Source: Carpediemonas membranifera (lineage: Eukaryota; Fornicata). From it: a stretch of DNA of 64,000 nucleotides. Position 1 is the stretch's first letter; every line of letters starts with the position of its first letter. The notes under the pieces were generated by a model, which was given only the letters and a program-made list of their open reading frames with translations, searched no databases and was not told the DNA's origin. The position numbers were made by a program, and so were the translations under genes. The stretch lies in the NCBI GenBank assembly GCA_019828565.1, contig JAHDYR010000038.1, positions 806,001-870,000 of the forward strand, in the 5' to 3' direction. Of the stretch, positions 47,170-57,425 are shown piece by piece.

Positions 47170-48588
47170 ATGGAGACGCCGCCTGGAAGTAATCGAGGCG
47201 GGTCGCAGCCATTTCAATCACAAACGGAACAACATACTCCGCAGGACAGGTTATTTTCAGCCCAAACGCTGAGACAGCGGAGAACGAGCGTTAGTTTGCT
47301 GGCATCGGGCCGTCGACAGTCTATGAGCGCATCGGCCACATCAAGTGCAAGCAGGAGGAATGAGATTCTCTCCATGCTTCGAAGCAACTCGAAAGCGCCG
47401 ATCTCTGCGCCGACCTCCCCTGTGGTTCAGCGAGTCACCGTCAGCTCGACGCCAGACGACGGAAACGGCACAGTACCAGGGGAAATGAGAAGCACAATGC
47501 CCGAGCTACGGTCAGACACCCGCAAACCCGTCTCCGCCAAGCACACGCTGCTGACGATGACGGCCCCGCCCGTCCAGCCAATGAGAGCCGAGGTCAGCAC
47601 GATCAGCCCGCCCTCGGCGTCCCGGGCCATGCAGCAGCCCCGGAAGGTGGTCCACTCGAACGCCACCCCGACGGCCCTGGACCTCGATGCCCGGCCGGCG
47701 ACCCAGCGGGAGCCAGCCAGGGTCAGCATCGGCACGGACCTACCCTCGACACCCAAGACGCACAGGCCAACCGCACGCCGCACGCCGTCCCGGGCCGCGG
47801 TGGTGGAGGAGCGGGTCGACTCGCCCCTGCTGACTCCCGCCCGGGACCTCAAGACAGCGTTGGCGGGGCTGGAGGCGGACGGCTGGGAGGTTCAGAAGGA
47901 CGCCCTGGTCACGGTGCAGCGGGCGGCCCAGCACTCGATTGGCGTGCTGCTCGAGTTCCCCGAACTGCCCCGCCTATTCAAGCTCATCCTGGCCACGGTC
48001 GACTCTCTGCGGTCCGGTGTCGCCAAGGTCGCCCTCGAGACGCTCCGGGACATCTATGTCGCGTGCAGTGGAGGCCAGGGACGGTCGAGTCTCTTTGTTA
48101 GGGACAAGAACACCATTGTCTCCACCCTCAACGTCGCCCTCAAGCGGGCGTGCGTCTCCAACGCCTTCCTCACAGACCGGGCTCACGAGTGCCTGCTCGC
48201 AGTCGCATCGTCCGCCCGGCCCGATCTCGTCATCAGCGGGCTCCTCGCCGGGGTCCGCAACCGGAACGCGTCGTACCGCGCCCACGTGGCGGAGGCGCTC
48301 GGCCAGACGATTCCCCGGCTGCCGTCGGTGCCGGCGTCCTACCAGCTCGGGGACATCGTGAAGGGCGTCTACTCGCTCGTCACGGACCAGAGCTCGGCCA
48401 CCAGGACCCACGGCAGGGCATGTCTCATGGTCCTCCACACGGAGCTCGGGGAAGCGCAGTTTAGGGAGACCTCTAAGAAATATTTGAATGAGTCGCAAAG
48501 CCACGACTTGATGAGGGCGGCGCGACTGGCGATGCAGACGGAAGCTGTGCCCGCCATGAAGGGCGGGTCATGGGCGGCCATCGGCTGA
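47170..48588 (+). CDS. TOG/HEAT-repeat microtubule-associated protein (CLASP/TOGARAM-like)
   Basis: 472 aa from the ATG at 47170. The frame is open further upstream without an ATG; internal ATGs (for example at MSASATSSAS) are alternatives. The first 230 residues are basic, S/T/P-rich and disordered. A TOG-type HEAT array fills the rest: DLKTALAGLEADGWEVQKDALVTVQR, FPELPRLFKLILATVDSLRSGVAKVALETLRDIY, and FLTDRAHECLLAVASSARPDLVISGLL. TOG domains of CLASP, Crescerin and TOGARAM bind tubulin and regulate microtubules, often in cilia. One TOG domain is present, fewer than in animal CLASP. Confidence 0.75.
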   Translation: METPPGSNRGGSQPFQSQTEQHTPQDRLFSAQTLRQRRTSVSLLASGRRQSMSASATSSASRRNEILSMLRSNSKAPISAPTSPVVQRVTVSSTPDDGNGTVPGEMRSTMPELRSDTRKPVSAKHTLLTMTAPPVQPMRAEVSTISPPSASRAMQQPRKVVHSNATPTALDLDARPATQREPARVSIGTDLPSTPKTHRPTARRTPSRAAVVEERVDSPLLTPARDLKTALAGLEADGWEVQKDALVTVQRAAQHSIGVLLEFPELPRLFKLILATVDSLRSGVAKVALETLRDIYVACSGGQGRSSLFVRDKNTIVSTLNVALKRACVSNAFLTDRAHECLLAVASSARPDLVISGLLAGVRNRNASYRAHVAEALGQTIPRLPSVPASYQLGDIVKGVYSLVTDQSSATRTHGRACLMVLHTELGEAQFRETSKKYLNESQSHDLMRAARLAMQTEAVPAMKGGSWAAIG

Positions 48589-48658
48589 GCATGTGCTATA
48601 TCGGATCACTCCAGCATTAAAGTGCCGAGAAGTTTACTAGCTTGGGTCGAGTCAGATC

Positions 48659-49468
48659 TCACCAGACGCGGCGCTTCTCCTCTAGCGGGATCATAGCCCG
48701 CACCTTGTCGACGTACGCGGGATCCATGTCGAACATCAGGACGCCCTCCTTGTCGTCGAGCTCCCCGATGACGACGCCGTACGGGTCGACGGCTATGGTG
48801 TGGCCGTACGCCTGGTACGCCGCAGTGGGGGACCGGGCGGGAGAGCAGAGCATCGTGTACGCCTGGTTGTCTAGGGCCCGGGCTCTGGCGAGCAGCGTCC
48901 AATGAGCCGGACCGGTTGTGAGGTTGAACGCACCGGGGTAGACCAGCGCCTTCGCCCCGGATGAACGCAGGTGCTCGGCGTAGTTGGCGAACCGGACGTC
49001 GAAGCACACGCCCACGCCGATCTTCATGCCGAGGAGCTCACTGTTGACCACCGTTGCCTCCTTTCCTGGTGCCAGGACGGAGCTCTCCTTGAAGCGGATG
49101 CCGCCGGGAATGTCGACGTCGAAGAGATGGACCTTGCGGTGCACGCCAAGGAGTTGGCCGTCTTCGAAGGTGCACGACGTGTTGAAGAGCTGGCTGTCTG
49201 GCCCCCGCTCGATGAAGCTCCCGCCGACGAGGGTGATGCCCTTCGAAGAGGCCTGGAGCATATCGAACGTGGGACTCATGCCGGGTTTGGAGAGCTCTTC
49301 AGCATTGTCGGCGAACTTCTTGACGGCGTACTCTTGCTGGAAGCACTCGGGGAGGACGACGAACCGCGCTCCTTGCCTCACAGCGTCTGAGATCATATCC
49401 TTGACGTGGGACAGGTTTTCTGCCTTGCTAGCTGTGATATTGTTCTGAATTAGGGCTGTTTTGATCAT
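48659..49468 (-). CDS. Nitrilase-superfamily amidase (omega-amidase/NIT2-like)
   Basis: 269 aa from the ATG at 49466-49468. The catalytic triad is intact: Glu41 in FVVLPECFQQEYA, Lys112 in HRKVHLFDVDIPGG and Cys155 in GVGVCFDVRFANYAE. The HRKVHLFDVDIPGGIRFKES segment is typical of the NIT2/omega-amidase branch, which hydrolyses alpha-ketoglutaramate and alpha-ketosuccinamate left by glutamine and asparagine transaminases. Length matches the family. No targeting signal is visible, so it is probably cytosolic. Confidence 0.9.
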   Translation of the reverse strand: MIKTALIQNNITASKAENLSHVKDMISDAVRQGARFVVLPECFQQEYAVKKFADNAEELSKPGMSPTFDMLQASSKGITLVGGSFIERGPDSQLFNTSCTFEDGQLLGVHRKVHLFDVDIPGGIRFKESSVLAPGKEATVVNSELLGMKIGVGVCFDVRFANYAEHLRSSGAKALVYPGAFNLTTGPAHWTLLARARALDNQAYTMLCSPARSPTAAYQAYGHTIAVDPYGVVIGELDDKEGVLMFDMDPAYVDKVRAMIPLEEKRRVW

Positions 49469-49756
49469 GTTCAGCTTGTTCGTCGTCTTGGGGCGAACGC
49501 GTGACTGGCACCGACGGATGGCCGAGTCATCAGTCAAGACCAATGCGGGGGTTGAACCATGGCAATAGTCTGATGGAGTCGGCCGCTGCTTTGATCAGGG
49601 CACCAGTTATGTCGTTGTCACGATCAACCAGCCCATGGCATCAACAGAGCATCCGGTTGGTACTTGGCCGCCTCGTCCATACCACTATCCTTGCCTTCCC
49701 CGACTCAACCCGTCATCAGTTGACGAGTGACGACTTCATTTTTGACGACTGAAGCA

Positions 49757-51997
49757 ATGAACAAGCTCCAGGAGGCTTATCGCCACATCAACAGTGGTAA
49801 TTTCAAGCAAACCGTGAAGATATGCAACACTTTGTTAACGAAGGACCGCACCAACCTCGACCCGAACATCGTACGCAGTCTGAAAGCCCTTGCACACGCC
49901 AGGCTCGGTCAGGAGCACATGGCGATGGAAACACTGAATTCTCTGACCGATGACTGCGCGATCGTTACCGCTACGATCATGAGCGCTGCCCAGAGTATCC
50001 AGCGCGTCGTCGAAATCATCCCCCTCCTCGAGCGGGCGTCCAAGGCCGCGCAGACGGACAAGGACAAGAGCGCAGTCCTCACCGCACTCGCTGGGGCATA
50101 CATTACCGCCAACGACGCCGACTCTGCCCAGAAGACGCTCAAGCGCCTCTTCCTCGTCGAGAAGGACCCCGCCACCGTCCTCAAGTGCGTCACCCTTCAG
50201 GCGATCGCCGCCACTGAGCCAGCCGCGGCATCCAAGGCGGCCCGCATGGCGCTGACCCTGGTCCAACGGGATAAGGATGTCACCCAGGAGAAGCTGCTGT
50301 TCGGCCTGGCCATGTGCGACGTCCTCGACGACAAGGCGGCCGCGGCGTCTCTACTCGATGCCCACGGTGACTTGGTCGATAGGGAGCTCCTGGACGACCT
50401 CAAGGCACACATCAGCACCGACAACGGCGCCGCGGTGTACTCCGCCGCACTCGCCGACCCCGACGCGCCCCAGGAGGAGTGGAAGGCGGTCTGCGAGCTC
50501 CTGCAACACACAGACACCGACCCCGCCGCGATCGACGCGGCCATCGAGACCCGGACCACGTCCACGGCCCTCATCCTACGCACAGTCATCGCCGTCCGTA
50601 CAGGGTCCCCCCAGATGGCCGAGCTCTACAGCCTGCTGCTGCGGGAGCACGCCCCGGCCCGCGCGTCGCTCCTGGTGGACATCGACCCCATCCTGGTCGA
50701 GGCGACGCGGAGCCCCGACCCCAGGGTTGTCTTCGCAGTCCTCATGGAGCACAGTCCCACAGCCGTGTTCAAGGCAAAGGTTGCCGTGGTCGGACATGCA
50801 CACGGCTTCGTCGGGCAGGACGCCGTGGTCGGACTCCTCGAGCAGCTTAGGGAGGAGGTGACGCCGCCGACACAAGAGACCGAGCTGGGTGCAATCGTCC
50901 TGGCCGCCGTCTACCGCATAGCAGGCGACCACACTGCAGCATCTGACACTCTCACTGCCCAGAACGCCGCGGCCGACAGCGGGGCGGTGAAGGCCTCTCT
51001 GCTTGCCCACAACGCCCGGCTGCACGCGGTTGACCTGGACCTGGTCGAGTCCCTATCCCTGCACCACATCCAGCACGAGTCTGTCAGCCCCAGATACGTC
51101 CTGATGCCTAGCCTGGACGCCGGAGACTACGCCGGTGTCGCGTGGGCGGTCGATGAGGCGGCGTCCTTCTTCCAGGAATACCTCGCCGAGTGGGGCCGCG
51201 AGCTGATGGCCGCCCTGTCCGAGACGAACGTCTACTCCGCTCTCCAGTTCGCCTGGATGCGGGAGCGGATCGTCGGCAGCGGCCACCTCGCCCTCGCGCT
51301 GCCGCTCGCCCTCCCCCGCATGTTCCTCGCCCCCGGGGACGATGCGGACCGCCGTTTCGCCATGCACACGATGCTGGGTCTCGTGAGGACCATGCGGGCC
51401 GGGACAACGGCCAGGGCCCTCGATAACACGGACGGATGCATCGACGAGGACCAGTGGCAGCTCTGCCGCCCCGGGCCGTGGGACGGCAGGGAGAAGAGGC
51501 CGGCCCTCTCCGGGAGAGACGACGCCGCCCCCGCCGTGCTGGCCGCTGCGAGAGACCCGCCGCCAGCCGTGACCGCGGATCTATACGGGGCCGGGCAGGG
51601 CATGTTGAGGGTTGCTGAGTTCGTGTGCAGGGTGGTGCTAGGCGAGACACCCGATGATCTCAAGATCGAGGACCTGTCCGGATCCGATCTTATGCAGATC
51701 CCGGACTGGCTCGTTGAGTCACTCAACCAATGTGCTAAGCGGACCAAGGAGCCGTTGCCGGCGGTCCCCGAGTCCCTTACATTCTTTGATACGATCTTCT
51801 GCCTCCCCGTCCTCGCCGTGGCTCTCTGGGCGATCCAACCAGCCGCAGAGACGGTCGGTAAGAAGGGCACCGTGGTCGACCCTGGTTTGAAGCTGAAGGC
51901 GCCGGTTGTGGGGGCCTTGAAGCGTGTCTGCCCGACTGTCGACAGCGTCCACAAGGAGATGCTGGAGTCCATCGGGAAGCTGCTGGCTGTCGTCTGA
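49757..51997 (+). CDS. Helical-repeat (TPR-like) protein, candidate NatB auxiliary subunit (NAA25/Mdm20-like)
   Basis: 746 aa from the ATG at 49757. The N-terminus reads like TPR units: QEAYRHINSGNFKQTVKICNTLLTKDRTN, SLKALAHARLGQEHMAMETL, and a third from LTALAGAYITANDADSAQKTLKRLF. The order and the later EEWKAVCELLQHTDTDP recall NAA25/Mdm20, the ribosome-binding subunit of the NatB N-terminal acetyltransferase. The remainder is helical with alanine- and leucine-rich stretches. Other TPR scaffolds (for example SRP72) start in a similar way, so the family name is tentative while the helical-repeat nature is clear. Confidence 0.5.
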   Translation: MNKLQEAYRHINSGNFKQTVKICNTLLTKDRTNLDPNIVRSLKALAHARLGQEHMAMETLNSLTDDCAIVTATIMSAAQSIQRVVEIIPLLERASKAAQTDKDKSAVLTALAGAYITANDADSAQKTLKRLFLVEKDPATVLKCVTLQAIAATEPAAASKAARMALTLVQRDKDVTQEKLLFGLAMCDVLDDKAAAASLLDAHGDLVDRELLDDLKAHISTDNGAAVYSAALADPDAPQEEWKAVCELLQHTDTDPAAIDAAIETRTTSTALILRTVIAVRTGSPQMAELYSLLLREHAPARASLLVDIDPILVEATRSPDPRVVFAVLMEHSPTAVFKAKVAVVGHAHGFVGQDAVVGLLEQLREEVTPPTQETELGAIVLAAVYRIAGDHTAASDTLTAQNAAADSGAVKASLLAHNARLHAVDLDLVESLSLHHIQHESVSPRYVLMPSLDAGDYAGVAWAVDEAASFFQEYLAEWGRELMAALSETNVYSALQFAWMRERIVGSGHLALALPLALPRMFLAPGDDADRRFAMHTMLGLVRTMRAGTTARALDNTDGCIDEDQWQLCRPGPWDGREKRPALSGRDDAAPAVLAAARDPPPAVTADLYGAGQGMLRVAEFVCRVVLGETPDDLKIEDLSGSDLMQIPDWLVESLNQCAKRTKEPLPAVPESLTFFDTIFCLPVLAVALWAIQPAAETVGKKGTVVDPGLKLKAPVVGALKRVCPTVDSVHKEMLESIGKLLAVV

Positions 51998-52094
51998 GCT
52001 ATGGTGCAGTAAACTGCGGGATCTTGATGGTATGGTGTTTCTGGACCTATGTTGACTGACGGAGTCAGTGTACCACCAAATCGGAAGTGGTGAC

Positions 52095-52105
52095 ATAAAC
52101 TGCAC
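52095..52105 (+). promoter_or_regulatory. ATAAACTGCAC motif upstream of Na+/H+ exchanger gene
   Basis: Exact 11-mer ending 23 nt before the ATG at 52129, same orientation as the gene. Confidence 0.4.
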
Positions 52106-52128
52106 ATCAATTTTTGCCGCAAACTGAC

Positions 52129-54041
52129 ATGAAGAATGAGTCCATCTTGGTGTCGTTGTTCTGCCTAGGCTTCCTGATCATGGTATGCTGCATCTATTTC
52201 ATCGTCGATTTGCTTCGAGTTCACTGGATTCCCGAGAGTTTGATCCTCATCGCATTCGGTGCCATCGTAGGAGGCGTGTTTGAACTTGTAGATCACAAGG
52301 ACATGTACAATGTCCTCCAGGCCTTCTCCCCGGAGGTGTTCTTCCTGATCCTCCTCCCAGGTACGTCCTCCTCGCCCCCCTCACACAGTGATCATCTTCG
52401 AGTCCGCGTGGAGTATGGACAAGGTGCACTTCATCAAGAACCTGGGGACAATATGCGTCTACGCCTTCATAGGCACCCTCATCAGCGTCGCCGTCGTCGG
52501 GGGCGGGCTGTGGGGCGCCGGTCAGGTCAACCTCACCGCCGAGACCACCGTGGCGGACGCCTTCGCGTTCGGGTCACTGATCAGTGCAGTAGACCCCGTG
52601 GCGACGCTTGCCATCTTCTCTCAGCTCAACGTGTCGCCGCTGCTCTACATGATCGTGTTTGGGGAGTCTGTGCTCAGTGAGTCCCCCCACAACCTCTCAC
52701 ACAGACGACGCCGTGTCCGTCGTGCTCTTCCGGGCCATGTCCGACTTCGACTCAGACCACACCATCCAGTCCCTCCTCATGATCCCAGTTGAGTTCTGCA
52801 TAGTTGCCGCGGGGTCCGTTGCAGTGGGTGCCATCACCGCATTGCTCGCGGCGATCATCCTGCGCACGTTTGACATGCGCCACGCCAAGCCTATGGAGAT
52901 CGCCGTGATCCTGTGCTGCTCGGGCATCTCCTACTTTACGGCCGAGGCGATGCATCTGAGCGGTATCATGGCTCTGCTGTCCGTGGCCATCCTGGCGTCC
53001 CACTACGCCCAGCCCAGCATGTCAGAGGAGTCACGGCTGACTGTGAAGGCCGGCCTCCGCACGGCGAGCTTCATAGCCGAGTCGGCGACGTTCTTTTACC
53101 TGGGAACCTCGCTGTTCTCGTTCAAGCACGTCGTCGACCGGGATCAGGTCACGTTCACCGTGTTCACCTTCGCCCTGTCACTCGTCGGCCGCCTTCTCAA
53201 CGTCTTCCCGTTGACGTTCATCGTCAATAGGTTCAGATCATACCCGATCCCCTATCACTACGCCATCGTCCAGTGGTTCAGCGGGCTGAGGGGTGCAGTG
53301 GCCTTCGCCCTGGTGCTGACGATGGAAGGCGAGTCGGCCGACTTGTTCATGACCACGACGCTCGCCATGATCATCGCCACCATCGCGCTGTTCGGGACTG
53401 GGACGATCCCACTGCTCAAGGTGCTCAAGGTCGACAAGCTAACCGTGTTGCCGCACGAGAAGCTGCTTCAGAGAGCATTCAGCGAGCATCTCCCGTCATT
53501 CATCAACCGCACCCTGACGGCCATCGGCATCTTCGCCGATGTCCGCACCATCGAGGAGATAGACGAGAGGTACCACCGGCCGTCGCTGCTGGAGAAGCTC
53601 GACGATCGGTTCCTCATGCCGGTGCTGACAAACGAAGTGCCGATGACAACTGTGGTCAAGCACCTCAAGGCCAAGATCATGGGCGACAGGGACGACGAGG
53701 AGAAGGGAGCCAACGAGGAGGCAGAGACCAAGCGACTCGCCCCCTTCATGGCCAAGCTCGTTACGGAGCCGGTGATGATCCCGTTGTCTATGGGGAGCAT
53801 CACCCAGGCCAGACACATCGGGCTCATGTGGAAGGCGAAGGCAATGAAGCGCGCCGCCACGAGGCACGACGAGTTTAAGGATGGCGACGACAAGGCTGAA
53901 ACCGGGGCCGGGGCTGACGCTCACACGGAGCTCGAGGGTGGGCTGCAGGTCGACCCGCCGACGTCTGCCGACGCCTCCAGCGAGGATATAGCTGCTGTTA
54001 GCGGATCAAGCACGGATGCCGAGGGCGACAACGCTGTGTAA
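52129..54041 (+). CDS. Na+/H+ exchanger (NHE/CPA1 family)
   Basis: Three exons (52129-52360, 52389-52676, 52705-54041) give 618 aa. Both introns are 28 nt: 52361-52388 (GTACGT...CTCACACAG) and 52677-52704 (GTGAGT...CTCACACAG). Splicing restores LILLPVIIFESAWSMDK and GESVLNDAVSVVLF, the two best-conserved NHE motifs. Others are SLISAVDPVATLAIF with the ion-binding aspartate, and QWFSGLRGAVAFALVL. About 12 membrane segments are followed by a hydrophilic acidic tail of about 150 residues. It exchanges H+ for Na+ at the plasma or vesicle membrane. The last 126 bp of the coding region belong to the first unit of the downstream tandem repeat. Confidence 0.93.
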
Positions 54042-54379
54042 TTAATCTACATAAAGAGCCCACTGGGTCAGGGCCTTGGCGAGGGGCCTGGCTGAGTTCA
54101 ACTGTCCCTGGCGACCACGAGCGCTTTTCTGACCAAAGTCTAAAAATAGCTCGTTTGAGTGGAAGAAAGACGCAATCCAAGTCGAATCCGCATCCACTGG
54201 GTGGGTGGCGGGGCGGCAAAAGTGCGCGCTGTGCTCATGGGACAACGTGCCTCACCTTCAACTGCTGTAGCTTGTTTCCCGAGGCATGGATCGCCGGGAT
54301 CGTGTCCGCGGATAGTGAGATCCGCACGAACAAATGGGACCGAAGAAGTTTTTCTTGCCACGCTGACAAAAGTACCGCT

Positions 54380-55019
54380 ATGACTGTAATTTCAACCGCT
54401 GAGTTCGATGAGCTCGAGAACCAGATCCGCGAGATGATCAACGGTCCGTATCCGCCACCGGGATTCCGGCGCTTGCCGATTTTTGGGAATTCCGTGGGTT
54501 CATTCATTCTCACACAGAAGGTGGCCGTGCCAAGGCTCTTGAGCTCTGGAACCGCTTCGACTACAACGGCAGTGGCCAGCTTTCCCTTGCCGAGATCGAC
54601 AAGCAGATCACCGAGGAGTTCCCTCTCGTTCGTCCCCCAGCCCGGCACTCACCCAGCTCAACAACACCGACGCCCTTATCCGCGCCTTCTACTTCACCAC
54701 GGTCGGCTGTATGGACACGGAGGCGTACAAGAAGGCCCAGGGAGAGGACGCCTATGTCCAGAAGAACGAGTTTATGAAGCTCCTCCGCAACATCTTCTAC
54801 TTCAACAAGCTCTGGAGCGTCTTTGACGAGATTGACACTGACGATGATCGCCGCGTCAGCGTCGACGAGTTCGTTGCCGGCACTGACGAGTGCGGTCTTG
54901 AGCTCAGCCCCGAGGAGGCCGCCGCAAAGTTCGAGGAGATCGATACCAACGGCGGCGGAATGATCCTGTTCTCTGAGTTCGTCCAGTTCGTGGCCGACTC
55001 CAAGATCCAGGTCGACTAA
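54380..55019 (+). CDS. EF-hand calcium-binding protein (calflagin-like), tandem copy 1
   Basis: Three exons (54380-54443, 54518-54627, 54657-55019) give 178 aa. The introns are 74 nt (54444-54517, GTCCGT...CTCACACAG) and 29 nt (54628-54656, GTTCGT...CTCACCCAG). Spliced, REMINEGGRAKALELWNRFDYNGSGQLSLAEID forms EF-hand 1 (loop DYNGSGQLSLAE). FDEIDTDDDRRVSVDEF forms another complete loop (DTDDDRRVSVDE), and FEEIDTNGGGMILFSEF the last (DTNGGGMILFSE). The spacing (helix, long linker with FMKLLRNIFYFNKLW, paired EF-hands) resembles flagellar calcium-binding proteins of the calflagin type. It lacks their N-terminal MGC acylation signal, so flagellar membrane attachment is not shown. Confidence 0.85.
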
Positions 55020-55073
55020 TCTGCGATAAAGGACAGGGTCGTATTATGTATACCATGTATTGGTCGGACAGAC

Positions 55074-55199
55074 GACGCTCACACGGAGCTCGAGGGTGGG
55101 CTGCAGGTCGACCCGCCGACGTCTGCCGACGCCTCCAGCGAGGATATAGCTGCTGTTAGCGGATCAAGCACGGATGCCGAGGGCGACAACGCTGTGTAA
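55074..55199 (+). pseudogene. Duplicated 3' fragment of the Na+/H+ exchanger gene (unit 2)
   Basis: 126 bp identical to the end of the exchanger coding region (53916-54041), including its stop codon, carried along by the tandem duplication. It has no start and no upstream exons. Confidence 0.85.
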
Positions 55200-55537
55200 T
55201 TAATCTACATAAAGAGCCCACTGGGTCAGGGCCTTGGCGAGGGGCCTGGCTGAGTTCAACTGTCCCTGGCGACCACGAGCGCTTTTCTGACCAAAGTCTA
55301 AAAATAGCTCGTTTGAGTGGAAGAAAGACGCAATCCAAGTCGAATCCGCATCCACTGGGTGGGTGGCGGGGCGGCAAAAGTGCGCGCTGTGCTCATGGGA
55401 CAACGTGCCTCACCTTCAACTGCTGTAGCTTGTTTCCCGAGGCATGGATCGCCGGGATCGTGTCCGCGGATAGTGAGATCCGCACGAACAAATGGGACCG
55501 AAGAAGTTTTTCTTGCCACGCTGACAAAAGTACCGCT

Positions 55538-56177
55538 ATGACTGTAATTTCAACCGCTGAGTTCGATGAGCTCGAGAACCAGATCCGCGAGATGATCAAC
55601 GGTCCGTATCCGCCACCGGGATTCCGGCGCTTGCCGATTTTTGGGAATTCCGTGGGTTCATTCATTCTCACACAGAAGGTGGCCGTGCCAAGGCTCTTGA
55701 GCTCTGGAACCGCTTCGACTACAACGGCAGTGGCCAGCTTTCCCTTGCCGAGATCGACAAGCAGATCACCGAGGAGTTCCCTCTCGTTCGTCCCCCAGCC
55801 CGGCACTCACCCAGCTCAACAACACCGACGCCCTTATCCGCGCCTTCTACTTCACCACGGTCGGCTGTATGGACACGGAGGCGTACAAGAAGGCCCAGGG
55901 AGAGGACGCCTATGTCCAGAAGAACGAGTTTATGAAGCTCCTCCGCAACATCTTCTACTTCAACAAGCTCTGGAGCGTCTTTGACGAGATTGACACTGAC
56001 GATGATCGCCGCGTCAGCGTCGACGAGTTCGTTGCCGGCACTGACGAGTGCGGTCTTGAGCTCAGCCCCGAGGAGGCCGCCGCAAAGTTCGAGGAGATCG
56101 ATACCAACGGCGGCGGAATGATCCTGTTCTCTGAGTTCGTCCAGTTCGTGGCCGACTCCAAGATCCAGGTCGACTAA
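55538..56177 (+). CDS. EF-hand calcium-binding protein (calflagin-like), tandem copy 2
   Basis: Identical to the copy at 54380-55019 shifted by 1,158 bp. Exons are 55538-55601, 55676-55785 and 55815-56177; introns are 55602-55675 and 55786-55814. The upstream 338 bp, which include any promoter, are duplicated too, so this copy should be expressed like the first. Confidence 0.85.
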
Positions 56178-56231
56178 TCTGCGATAAAGGACAGGGTCGT
56201 ATTATGTATACCATGTATTGGTCGGACAGAC

Positions 56232-56357
56232 GACGCTCACACGGAGCTCGAGGGTGGGCTGCAGGTCGACCCGCCGACGTCTGCCGACGCCTCCAGCGAG
56301 GATATAGCTGCTGTTAGCGGATCAAGCACGGATGCCGAGGGCGACAACGCTGTGTAA
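56232..56357 (+). pseudogene. Duplicated 3' fragment of the Na+/H+ exchanger gene (unit 3)
   Basis: Second extra copy of the 126-bp 3' end of the exchanger coding region, without start or upstream exons. Confidence 0.85.
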
Positions 56358-56695
56358 TTAATCTACATAAAGAGCCCACTGGGTCAGGGCCTTGGCGAGG
56401 GGCCTGGCTGAGTTCAACTGTCCCTGGCGACCACGAGCGCTTTTCTGACCAAAGTCTAAAAATAGCTCGTTTGAGTGGAAGAAAGACGCAATCCAAGTCG
56501 AATCCGCATCCACTGGGTGGGTGGCGGGGCGGCAAAAGTGCGCGCTGTGCTCATGGGACAACGTGCCTCACCTTCAACTGCTGTAGCTTGTTTCCCGAGG
56601 CATGGATCGCCGGGATCGTGTCCGCGGATAGTGAGATCCGCACGAACAAATGGGACCGAAGAAGTTTTTCTTGCCACGCTGACAAAAGTACCGCT

Positions 56696-57335
56696 ATGAC
56701 TGTAATTTCAACCGCTGAGTTCGATGAGCTCGAGAACCAGATCCGCGAGATGATCAACGGTCCGTATCCGCCACCGGGATTCCGGCGCTTGCCGATTTTT
56801 GGGAATTCCGTGGGTTCATTCATTCTCACACAGAAGGTGGCCGTGCCAAGGCTCTTGAGCTCTGGAACCGCTTCGACTACAACGGCAGTGGCCAGCTTTC
56901 CCTTGCCGAGATCGACAAGCAGATCACCGAGGAGTTCCCTCTCGTTCGTCCCCCAGCCCGGCACTCACCCAGCTCAACAACACCGACGCCCTTATCCGCG
57001 CCTTCTACTTCACCACGGTCGGCTGTATGGACACGGAGGCGTACAAGAAGGCCCAGGGAGAGGACGCCTATGTCCAGAAGAACGAGTTTATGAAGCTCCT
57101 CCGCAACATCTTCTACTTCAACAAGCTCTGGAGCGTCTTTGACGAGATTGACACTGACGATGATCGCCGCGTCAGCGTCGACGAGTTCGTTGCCGGCACT
57201 GACGAGTGCGGTCTTGAGCTCAGCCCCGAGGAGGCCGCCGCAAAGTTCGAGGAGATCGATACCAACGGCGGCGGAATGATCCTGTTCTCTGAGTTCGTCC
57301 AGTTCGTGGCCGACTCCAAGATCCAGGTCGACTAA
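56696..57335 (+). CDS. EF-hand calcium-binding protein (calflagin-like), tandem copy 3
   Basis: Third identical copy, 2,316 bp downstream of the first. Exons are 56696-56759, 56834-56943 and 56973-57335; introns are 56760-56833 and 56944-56972. It is followed by the RhoGEF gene after a 90-bp gap. Confidence 0.85.
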
Positions 57336-57425
57336 TCTGCGATAAAGGACAGGGTCGTATTATGTATACCATGTATTGGTCGGACAGACACGGCGCTCGA
57401 TTCGACGTCGCTAAACACAAACCAC

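Larger units (their letters stand above)
53916..57389 (+). repeat. Three-fold perfect tandem repeat, 1,158-bp unit
   Basis: Units 53916-55073, 55074-56231 and 56232-57389 are exactly 3 x 1,158 bp. Every ORF in one unit recurs with identical translation in the others, and the stretches I compared are identical base for base. Each unit holds the last 126 bp of the Na+/H+ exchanger gene, a spacer and a complete EF-hand gene with two introns. Unit 3 leaves the repeat at 57390. The base before unit 1 (T) differs from that before units 2 and 3 (C), which marks the left boundary. This is a recent unequal duplication or an assembly effect. Confidence 0.9.

Noticed and set aside
54155-54826. 223-codon ORF (recurring at 55313 and 56471) over the EF-hand gene
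   Set aside because: It reads through both introns; the spliced frame gives proper EF-hands, the unspliced one does not.
53916-57389. Repeat array as a CRISPR-like structure
   Set aside because: The units are 1,158 bp long with complete genes and no spacers; it is a tandem gene duplication.
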